Below are positions 55,461 to 64,000 of a DNA stretch of 64,000 nt, in pieces. The translations under genes and the position numbers were made by a program. The notes under the pieces are model-generated. The model had not been told where the DNA came from. It worked only from the letters and a program-made list of their open reading frames with translations, and made no database searches. Numbering within the stretch: position 1 is the stretch's first letter; each line of letters starts with the position of its first letter. The stretch is from Boletus sp. NGJ. Lineage: Eukaryota > Basidiomycota > Agaricomycetes > Boletales > Boletaceae. The DNA is taken from the NCBI GenBank assembly GCA_019096195.1, contig JAGTXK010000275.1, positions 1-64,000 on the forward strand, in the 5' to 3' direction.

Positions 55461-57233
55461 CTAATCCAACTGTACGACTTCGAACCCCCCACGTTCCTTT
55501 GCCACGACGAAGCGTCCCATACCCTCGTCGAAATCCACCTTGTCTCCGCTCACGTTCTCTTCTTCCCCCCCACTACCCCACACATGTCTATGCCCATCCG
55601 TCTCCTCGTCCAAGTTCGTCCGATGTCGATCCACGAGATACAATGCCTCCCCCATCTCAAACACCGGTCCAAACTCCATCTCGCACGGCGGCAACATAAG
55701 CAACCCAGGACTCACGAGACGCAGTTCCCGGCCAACGACGAACACCCCGCGTCCAGACGAGTCGAGACAGAGTGTCGTACACGCGCGTCGCGGCACCGAA
55801 TCGCATACGCCTCCCTCTCCTCCCTGATCTTGATCTTTCGATCGCCATGTCAATGGCACGTGGGGGGGAAGATACGTCAAACGATAGGGAAACGTGCTGG
55901 TGCCGGAAAGCACTCCTGCTTTGCGATCCTCCTCGTCCATGAGCGGTACCAACATCACCATCGACACGCTCTCCGCCCGCCCTCTCGACCGCGCCGCGAT
56001 CGTCAACGTGGGTGACATACCCAGCGCCAACGACGGGGATCGTTTGCGCTGTTCGTCCCAATCCCAGTCCGCGTCCCAATCTGTGTCTTGGTCAAGGTCG
56101 GCGTTGGGCGCACCGCCGCGGCGCGCAACGCACGTCGTAAATCCAACCGGTCGACTGATCGCCTCTTGAAACACAAACACCCGTTTATGTTCCAGGACGA
56201 CCTGACCATCCGCCGGAACACGAGGGATGGGGAAAACGCTCACGCACTGTTCCCATACGACCAGGATATGGCCAGCAAACACCACAAAGTCAAGAAAGCT
56301 GCCAAACTGGATGAAAGCGCGTTCAGGTGACAAGACGCGATGGTGGGCAGGCGACTACTCACCAGATCGGGAAGACGCGGCAGAAGCGCCGTCCCAGTCG
56401 TCTGTGCACGCCAATCAAGAAGTTCCAGACCACCTCCCCCAAGCTCCCGCGTCGTATCCAACAACAACAAATGTCTCCAGATGCCTGCCACGACCCCCGG
56501 CACGCGTGCGTAATCACACAGCATCACGAACGGCGCCTTCAAACTCGTCGAGAGTACCTTGGCGAACCGATGAGATCTAGCATCCATAGTCAGCCAATCC
56601 CTTCCTTGGAAAACACGCGGGGAAAAAAAAACATGAATCACCCCAACGAATCTCTCGGCCCGATAGCAATTACACCGGGCACATTTCCATCCTTGACGAC
56701 TCGACACGGCACCCCCTCAAACGGTGTCCATTCACCGACGTGCTTCAGTCCCTGAGCGAAGCCAGGCCAACTGACGATGAGCCAATGCACCACCTTGTCG
56801 CCCTGCACGGTCAATAATTCGGTCCCGCCCGGAATAAACACGACTTGGTCCACGCGCGCACCGGCGCCGTGGTGGTGCTTGGACACGAGCACGTTCGCAG
56901 ACAAGCGTGGCCACGCGTGGTGGAGGTGAAGCGCTCGCAAAGTGCGTCGTTCGAGCTCCGTGGCGGAAAGCAGGGACAAGGGACATGCGGGACCGGGTAG
57001 GGGCAGGTTACGCGCCAAAACGTCGGCGCAAAATCGGGCATGCCAGACGCAGCGGAGTTTGGTGAGTAGATAGTACCGCCGAGACGTCTCGTCTTCACGT
57101 TGAGCTCGCTCGTTTGCGTTTTTTCGACAAGGATAGGGCTTACCTTGCGTAGAGAGAGCACGGCATGTACAGACAGGGCCTGTAGGATATGAATAAGAAT
57201 GTCATCGACGAGCGTGTCCAGGCCGTTGGCCAT
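55461..57233 (-). CDS. F-box protein
   Basis: Starts MANGLDTLVDDILIHILQAL at 57233, an F-box (residues about 5-45, continuing SVHAVLSLRKVS) that should bind SKP1 in an SCF ubiquitin ligase. An intron near 57145 follows, then VWHARFCADVLARNLPLPG, a WD/beta-rich region (VDQVVFIPGGTELLTVQGDK, VVHWLIVSWPGF), KAPFVMLCDYARVPGVVA, RHLLLLDTTRELGGG, FGSFLDFVVFAGHILVVWEQ, CVSVFPIPRV and a long last exon with PYRLTYLPPHVPLTW and LCLDSSGRGVFVVGRELRLV, ending ERGGFEVVQLD at 55461. The C-terminal half looks like a divergent beta-propeller. This is a common basidiomycete F-box/WD-like layout; the target is unknown. Five or more exons. Confidence 0.78.
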
Positions 57234-57342
57234 GACGTGGAGTGTGGTGGATGGATTGTGGGTAGCGTTTGAGAGCGCTGCGACGGTGATGTGCTGCAAC
57301 ATCCGAGTCTACACCCACGAGAAAGTCGAGAATCAAAAGTCA

Positions 57343-57726
57343 CTATACGATCTGGCCTTTTGCGCCAAATGCTTGTTGGCCCGTACAGCGTATGGTATCG
57401 ATCCAGACAGAATCGAGTAATCGTACGCTTGAAAGCGACATCATCTTGAATCGGACCGGGTCGGTCAATACCACAATATGCAGCTCGACCCGCTCTTCCC
57501 ACCGGGGCGACTTGAAATGTTGAAGTGTTGACCACCTTTGGGGATGATGCGCCAGAGGGAGAAGCCATTGATGACGACCTACGGCCTCGGATCGCACGGC
57601 GTCGAAAACGCCTTTTGGCAGCCCTACAGAAAACAAACTCTCGCAATCCACCCCAGGCTCTTCGACATCCGTAACGCGTAGTACACAAACACTGTGAAAA
57701 AGTACCGTGTACGACGTACCACCCAA
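57343..57726 (-). CDS. Uncharacterised ORF upstream of the F-box gene
   Basis: A 127-codon frame with a coding-like stretch, VLRVTDVEEPGVDCESLFSV, WLLPLAHHPQRWSTLQHF and VELHIVVLTDPVRFKMMSLS. No domain recognised. It may be an exon of a separate gene, or an upstream part of the F-box transcript. Confidence 0.3.
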   Translation of the reverse strand: MGGTSYTVLFHSVCVLRVTDVEEPGVDCESLFSVGLPKGVFDAVRSEAVGRHQWLLPLAHHPQRWSTLQHFKSPRWEERVELHIVVLTDPVRFKMMSLSSVRLLDSVWIDTIRCTGQQAFGAKGQIV

Positions 57727-58239
57727 CGGCCCCGAGGACCGATTTCACCCCGACGAGCCATGCAATCCGGGAACGGAAAGACGATAAGCTTTTTTTACTC
57801 TTCACCGTTTCCCCGTCTCTCGGTTCCCAGCGCCCGCATTCAGCCAACCCCACCGCCTCAGAATCAGAAATAAGTATGAGCCACACCCCGCGGCGTCGAG
57901 GAACCGATCTATCCCCACCGGGGGAAGTTTTTTAAAGAGATCTGCGCTGGGGCGCGTGGTGTGTATACGTGTAGCCCAAACGGCGAACGAACGTGTCCGT
58001 GTCCGTGTCCGTGTCGGGAGATATCAGATACGCATCTGGCCGGCATCTGCGTCCTAGTAACACAAGCACCTACCGTATCCATATCCAGGCGACGGGACAA
58101 GAACTTTTTTTCGGGGGGCCAAAGGCCCAAAACACGTCTTCACGTAGGGACAAGAGAAGCCGCGCGTCCAGTTTAACCTTTTTGCCACCGTTCCCTTCTT
58201 TCGTCCCCTCCTCCCCCCCCCCCCCCCCCATTTTTTTTG
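57727..58239. other. No supported gene; low-complexity tracts
   Basis: Contains (GTGTCC)n near 57993-58015 and a C16-type run near 58210. Frames here are repeat- or shadow-derived. Confidence 0.4.
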
Positions 58240-59424
58240 TGAATGACGTACAGTCTGAAACGTGCATGTGTCCCGAAGCTCGGCCACGCGAGGCATTTGC
58301 GTGCGATGGGCGTCTGAGGCGTAATGCGCGCTAAACCTCGCCAACCAGTGGGAACAGGAATGGCCGATCTTTGTCCATAAACCCAAACTCATCCCGTCAA
58401 TGACCTCAAGGCTCGAACCAAACACGTCAGGACGGTGACGCACAACCCAAACGTCGTCCACGGGATACATGCTGTATTTCAATGGCCCTCGCCGTTCTAG
58501 ACTCTCGTCCCCGAGTAAAAGGCACTTGACTGACAGGCCCGCTCAGGGCCCACGGTGTCGTATGTTTGAGGGTGCTCCGCGGCGGTGCGTTGGTGCGGTG
58601 TGACCAAGATACGGTTGAATTGAGTACCTTACTACAGTATTGATAAAAATCCGAGTCGGAGGAACAGAGGGCACCCCTGGGCGGGCCGGTAGCGATCGAT
58701 CGCGTAAATGAGAAAAAAAAAAAAGGGGGGGGAGAGGGGGCGATCCCCAAAACGTCTTCCCCGCCAGCGAGTCTCGAGACATCGCTTGACGACTACGTTT
58801 GAGAGCTGTGATTGGAGGACGGCTAGCGAATAAGGAAATGAGGGGTTTCTGCCTCTCTCAGTGAATATCAGAGTCGTCACTGACCCAATTTTTTTTTTCC
58901 TGCTTGGGAGATCGAAACGTGAGACTTGGGTCCACGTAGACGGCGAAACTTTTGGTGGGTTGACCCAGGGCAGCCGATGACCTGAGTAGGTCCACCGGGT
59001 GTTGCCCCGAGGCATTTATGTACATAATTCCCGTGATGGTTATTATAGGTTGGTGAGACCTGACCTGTGGCGATTCGAGGATCTGTCCGTAGCCACAACG
59101 TTGCAGAAACGAGGTTGATTGTATCCGTGGCGCGTCTTTTGCGATGACGATGCGTCTACATGCGGTTGGATGATGATGGATATAATACATGGATGCTCCT
59201 ATCCGCGCCGCGATCATACTCTCAGCGAATCTAAATCTAGCCGTCTCCCATACAGTAGATGGGGACGTTGAAAAAGAGATGCGCATCATTCGAACCAAGG
59301 AAACGGGTGCCATCAAGGAAAAGTCCCGCTCCATATCATACATCGTTGGTGCGTTTCTCACATTGACCTGCTTTCGGTAATCCGGATGTGCGGGATCTCG
59401 AGTCGGTTGGGAAAGCGTTGTCAA
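58240..59424 (-). CDS. Uncharacterised multi-exon gene
   Basis: The frame from 59424 starts MTTLSQPTRDPAHPDYRKQV, then TMYDMERDFSLMAPVSLVRM and FRFAESMIAARIGASMYYIH, HHPTACRRIVIAKDAP. Further left, APPRSTLKHTTPWALSGPVS could splice to KCLLLGDESLERRGPLKYSM and DDVWVVRHRPDVFGSSLEV, IDGMSLGLWTKIGHSCSHWL. These read as coding, but I could not join them securely or identify a family. Poly-A/G tracts in the probable introns (58707-58740, 58891-58901) make the splicing hard to read. Confidence 0.4.
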
Positions 59425-60470
59425 ATGACGTTACGCGCGCCGTGAAAGATCCATCCACCAATATTTGTCAACGTCCTCAGGTTCCCTTTATTTCTTATTT
59501 TTATTTGAGCTCGCGTTGAATTTTCTTTTCGAGGGGGACGAGTTACATACTATAACAAAAGGGCCCAGGGGACGAACGGCATCGGCGTTTCATACGAAAT
59601 CGTGCCAACAAGTAAACGCACCTAAACCCCTAAAGGGAACGCTACTAGCATCGACGCGACTCTGGAACACTTTGCCTGTGTCGATACGCACTTCACATCG
59701 CGATGACGGTATTGACATGACTGTAACAACCAACGAGGGTGAAAGTCCGGTGCACAAAGACACAACTTTTTTTTTTTTTTTGCCTCCTCCGCGCCACACG
59801 GACGGATCGCGTGGCGACACCAAAAGACCCTGATTGCCTTTTTACATCCACACCACCCCAGAAACGGTGACACCAACGGCACCCATTCCATAACGACTCA
59901 TCAGCTGTGATATATGATTGGCACGACTGCGCACGCCATTGACACCGACCATTTATCATATATCAATATGAACAAGTTACATGCACCTGGACCGCTCTTT
60001 GATGGCGATTTCGAGCACATGTGTGTGCGTGCATGTACGTATAATTACTGTGATCGATCACCGGACCTGTCGTGATCCACTCAAAGTCTAGATCTGCGAT
60101 ACCAGTGTAGTCCTTGTTGAAACGTTTCAGAGTAACCATTGGCTCGATGCGCAGTCGGACGGGTCGTTCAAGGGAACAAGTTGACCTATACTGACCCTGA
60201 CCTAATCCAGGTCGGGTTTGAAACGCGTCGACCCTCGTTGTGTGTGTGTGCGCACGTCGCACCGATCATTGAATTGCAATATTGACAAGCGGGGCACGCG
60301 GTGCGACGACACCGCTGACCTCTTTTTTTTTTTCGGGAAAAAGCGCTTTTTACGATTGGCTCATGTATCCGACAGGGTGCACGGGTTCCAATACGAAAAG
60401 AGGGGGGAATCTACCACCGGAACTAGATACAAAACCAACGGATGGTCATGGACGCACTAGGCATCAGACG

Positions 60471-60519
<49 letters not shown>

Positions 60520-60793
60520 TGGTATGAATATAGCTAGGTATGCAAATGTGTCTATGTAATGCGATGTGATGCGGGGTGAAAAGAGGAAATGCAAACGAGG
60601 GGGGAAGGTGCCGCGGTAATATCAGGCAATACTAGGTCTACAAAATAAATCCAACCCAGCAACGAGGTGGAAGAGAGATAAGGCGCGCGCAAATGTCTAG
60701 ATGGGCGATGGCGTTCAAGCCTGAAATTTTGGTTTTTGCTAATAATATATGAGCGGGTCGAGTGGTGGTGGGGATGTGGGTGGACGTACCGAT
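59425..60793. other. Intergenic with simple repeats, no gene seen
   Basis: Contains T tracts near 59767-59781 and 60322-60331 and a (GA)n microsatellite at 60474-60514. No supported ORF. Confidence 0.45.
60474..60514. repeat. (GA)n microsatellite
   Basis: About twenty uninterrupted GA units. Confidence 0.95.
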
Positions 60794-61157
60794 TTACGCA
60801 TCATCAATGGCGGTGAAGAGTTGGGCGAGTCTGCGTGGGATGCCTTGGAGAGGTCAGGATGAGTGCGGAGGGGGACGGGAGGGAACGTACAGACTGCGTA
60901 TAGGGATGGGTTGGCGCGGCGCTATGAGGCGTCGATGCGGTCTTGGACAAGACTTTTCTGAGCTGTACGAGAGGGGTGAGAGAGGGGTCGGAAAGCGAGC
61001 GACGGGGTAGTACCTTGGCTTCGCTGTCGGCGGCGTGTTGCGCGTACATGCTTGGATGTAGCGAGACGCTGTCGAGGCTGGTAGCCTGTGGTAGCGAGGA
61101 GAGTGCGCAGGACAGACTCGGGAGAGCGACGAGCTTGTCGTGGCGGAGAGAGGCCAT
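60794..61157 (-). CDS. Small uncharacterised protein, three exons
   Basis: Starts MASLRHDKLVALPSLSCALS and goes on SVSLHPSMYAQHAADSEAK. Two GT..AG introns can be placed (near 61006 and 60885), giving VLSKTASTPHSAAPTHPYTQ and a tail PRRLAQLFTAIDDA with stop at 60794. The total is about 85-90 residues. The tail is conserved-looking, with a short amphipathic helix. I recognise no family. It sits 0.6 kb downstream of the glycyl-tRNA synthetase gene, same strand. Confidence 0.45.
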
Positions 61158-61723
61158 TATCGAGTTGGGAGGGGGAGGAGGGAGAGGAATTGGAGGGTAC
61201 TTATAGTGGTGTGCGTGTTCTCATAACGATGCGCGGCGGCATCTGAGATCTGTTTTATTTTATTTTATTATTTCGACTAGCAAAAATTTCGAGGGTGGTT
61301 ATCCGACTAGAACCCACGCGCGGTCTCCTAGGAAATTATACCGCAAAGGCTATCTCACAATGTCCATCGTCTCTCTCATGCTCGAACACGTGCCCGTGCT
61401 ATCGACCGGCACCGACACGACCTTGTACCAACTCCGTCGCTCGTTTTGGACTTGCCTCTCGCGATCCCGAGAACGCGGCCTCGTGCAGACGGATGGGGCC
61501 TATTCGAATGGCCTCCGTATCATTTATCTCTCTCTCTCCGTCGTTTGCAGGGTCGCTGTCCGTGCGGATAACGATAGGCGCGCCTCGTGCCCGACGAACG
61601 TCTGTCACGCGTGCCGTCTCTACCCTGACTGTAGGAAGAAAGTGTCGTTGCGTTCTCACGCGGTACCAGATTTCAACGATGCCACATAATCTATTTTTCA
61701 TAGTATCAAACACTTTCCCACTC
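61158..61723. other. Intergenic, no gene seen
   Basis: Promoter of the small gene and 3' flank of glycyl-tRNA synthetase. The 204-codon plus frame here is an antisense shadow. Confidence 0.4.
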
Positions 61724-64000
61724 TCAGTCGACGGCCTGAACGCCATCGTACACCGCCAGGCGTTCGCGGGCCGTCGACCAATCGAGCGTGCCCTGTACGA
61801 GATCTGCCACGACCGCAATCACATCGTCGATGGGACCAATCAGCTGTTCCGTGGTATCGCGTTCGCTGTGGCAACAAGGCTGAGTGGGTCTCACAAGTGC
61901 TGTGCGTGATACGTACCGGAGGGTCATCGTGCTGTTCTGGATCGCTGTCAAGGGGACGACGGGTCACGTCGCGTGTGGCAAGGCGCAGGGAGGACGTACA
62001 CGCGAAATCGAGGGTGACACCAAAGGGGGTGCCGAGCTCGTCGTTGCGGGCATACCGTTTTCCGATGGACGTGTTGGAATCGTCGACTCTGGAAAAGATG
62101 CCGGCCTTGCGCAGCTTGGTCGCTGTCGTGCGGTGAGGGCACGCGCGGCTGGGAGAGAGGGGTGCACGCACAGACATGGTGGACGAGGGGCGCAAATTCC
62201 TCCTTGGCGCTGAGTGGGACGATGAGGACCTTGGTCGGGGCGACGACGGGGGGGAGCGAGAGGACCTGCAAAGTGTGAGGAGAGGCGGCGTGTTGGAGTC
62301 ACTGAGCACGTACGCCGCGCTCAATGTCCTGTTCGCGAGACCAAAACGAGTGTTCGAGCAGTGTGTAGAGGATGCGACCGAATCCAAAGGACGGCTCGAT
62401 GACGTTGGGCGTGTACTCGCGAACTACGTCATAGGTGAGCGTGCGGATCAAGAGCGGAAAAAAACGACGAGAAACGGACTGGACTGCTTGAACGTCTTGC
62501 GGTGGATGGTCACGAGATCGGGCGTGAGTGTGATCTGTCTTGCGTCTGCCTCGATCGTGGCCGAGCTGGGGGGGGACACGTCAGCGCTTTATCTCCGCGG
62601 AAAGAGGCGCGCGCGCTCACCCGTCCGCGAGCGCTTTTTTCAATCTGAGCAGGTCGGACTCGGCCATCGCGCCGACGGTCTGCTGGACCAGGCCGGCATC
62701 CCGTCCGAGGGTCTTTCCGAGCACCTTCTTGTCGAACTCGGCGACCTCCCGCTCCGAGACCACCGGCTCCGTGAGCGCCTCCCGGACGACGAGCGGGTGG
62801 CCCGTCCTGGCCGCGTGCACGGTCAGGTCATACGCCGCCCGATCGGCACACCCGACGCACTCTGTCCACCCCGACGCATTCTGGATCTCCGCGTCCCAGC
62901 AGTCCGTCGCGTAGTGCGCCATCTCGTTCGCCATGTGCTGGCGGAACCGGAGACGCCGCGGATCGATCCCGATGTGGACGAGAAACTGGTGGATCCGCGC
63001 CAAAAAGTAGCCCAGGGTCTCGTTGGCGACGACTCCTCGGTCGACTGCGTCCCCGATCGCCATCTCTGTCACCGCCGACTGCCCCTCCGATTGCACGTCC
63101 CGATCCAGCAGCGCGAGCACCACATCCCGGCACTCCGCGAACCGGGGGTGCCGTTTCTCCGCGGGGTCCACGTAGTGCTCGATCTCCCCCATCGTGAATT
63201 CACGCACCCGCAGCAACCCCGCGCGCGGTGAGATTTCGTTGCGGAACGATCGCCCGATCTGCGCGGATGCGAACGGGATCCGACCATTGTTGAACTCGAG
63301 CAGACGCGAAAAATTGAGAAAGTGCCCTTGTGCAGTTTCAGGTCGGAGAAACCTGACAGGATCCATGAAAAAAAAAAAAAAAAAAGTGTACGAGCGTGAC
63401 CTACCCCGGGTGTTGTCCAGTCGGTCCAATGCTGCTCGCAAACATGAGATTGAACTGCTGGGGCTCTCCCACCTCGTTGTCCGTGTCCGGGTTGCGAATG
63501 TCGTGCTTTCGACAGAGCTCACCGAGCTCAGGGCCCGAAAAATTATCCAGCTGAGTCCGTCTGAGCACACCACCCCCCCAACGTTGGACAACCCACAACC
63601 CACCTGCACGAGGATACGCTCGTATTCCTCCACCTTGTCGTCCCCCAACTGCACCGCGACGCTCTTGACCTTTTTCTTCTTCTTCGTCTTCTTATTCTCG
63701 TCCGCCTGTCCACCCAGTCCGCGCGCCTCGCGATCGCCCGCGAGCCTTGCCTCGAGGACGTTCTTGACGAGATGATCCGCACGAAGGACATCCCCCGTCT
63801 TCGTGTCCTTGACCATCCAATCTGCAAACCGGGCAACGTGTCCAGACGTCTCAAACACGGGTGCGGGCGTCAGGATCGTCGTGTCGAGCTCGAGCATGTG
63901 ATCATGGATGATAAAGTGACGACGCCATTCCGCGATGATGTTGGCTTGCAGTGAGGCCCCCGGCGGTCCGTAGTCGTACAGACCGGCGACGCCTGTCTTG
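61724..64000 (-). CDS. GRS1: Glycyl-tRNA synthetase, eukaryotic class II (5' end outside the window)
   Basis: Charges tRNA-Gly in cytosol and, in many fungi, mitochondria from the same gene. The window enters at [20 protein letters not shown] (N-terminal catalytic strand), then [20 protein letters not shown] and [15 protein letters not shown] Lys-rich insert follows ([13 protein letters not shown]), then [33 protein letters not shown] and motif 2, [20 protein letters not shown] with [12 protein letters not shown]. Next come [20 protein letters not shown] with [13 protein letters not shown], then motif 3, [18 protein letters not shown]. The anticodon-binding domain is [37 protein letters not shown] and [12 protein letters not shown], ending [14 protein letters not shown] at 61724. 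Introns near 63370-63410 (with an A18 tract), 62560-62620 and elsewhere. All motifs intact. The long plus frame at 62176-63231 is antisense. Confidence 0.96.

Noticed and set aside
62176-63231. 351-codon plus-strand frame
   Set aside because: Antisense to the glycyl-tRNA synthetase exons, whose own frame carries all class II motifs; long antisense frames are common in GC-rich coding DNA.
1-64000. CRISPR array, prophage, bacterial operon or Shine-Dalgarno-led genes
   Set aside because: The window is eukaryotic: spliced genes, fungal families, LTR elements; no regularly spaced repeat-spacer array was seen.

Overview
The window is nuclear DNA of a filamentous basidiomycete fungus. Genes are split by many short (about 45-70 bp) GT..AG introns. 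Several encoded families are typical of Agaricomycetes: DUF6534 membrane proteins, a WW-domain membrane protein, a ricin-B-type lectin, an expanded-type O-fucosyltransferase and a fungal P450. A Rhizoctonia/Ceratobasidiaceae-like host is a reasonable guess, but only an inference.

Region 1 (1 to about 14.8 kb) is an AT-rich, CpG-poor transposon graveyard with no convincing host gene. It holds the 3' end of one Ty3/Gypsy element with its LTR, a second Gypsy fossil on the minus strand, two decayed Tc1/mariner (DD34E) transposons, two further LTR pieces, a CpG-retaining solo LTR nested inside the second Tc1 copy, and a 0.94-kb palindromic satellite-like block built from CATAG/CTATG and CCTAAT/ATTAGG repeats. 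The nesting order can be read from target-site duplications.

Region 2 (14.9-31 kb) is gene-rich: a cytochrome P450 (-), an NYN-domain putative ribonuclease (-), a C2H2 zinc-finger factor (-), a small mitochondrial DMAC1/DUF4536-like membrane protein (-), and REV3, the catalytic subunit of translesion DNA polymerase zeta (+).

Region 3 (31-50 kb) is looser and lineage-specific: two paralogous DUF6534 membrane-protein genes (+) on either side of a GDP-fucose O-fucosyltransferase-like gene (-), a 1-kb terminal-inverted-repeat element carrying an unknown spliced ORF, a ricin-B lectin (-) and a WW-domain membrane protein (+).

Region 4 (50-64 kb) is conserved housekeeping content, almost all on the minus strand: ATG12, a DUR3-type urea/solute symporter, an intron-containing tRNA-Leu(CAG), an F-box protein, uncharacterised small genes, and the 3' part of glycyl-tRNA synthetase running off the right edge. 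Long A/T homopolymers are scattered through the gene-dense part.

No CRISPR array, rRNA operon, biosynthetic cluster or defence island was seen. Exon borders were read by eye; outer coordinates are firmer than internal splice sites.
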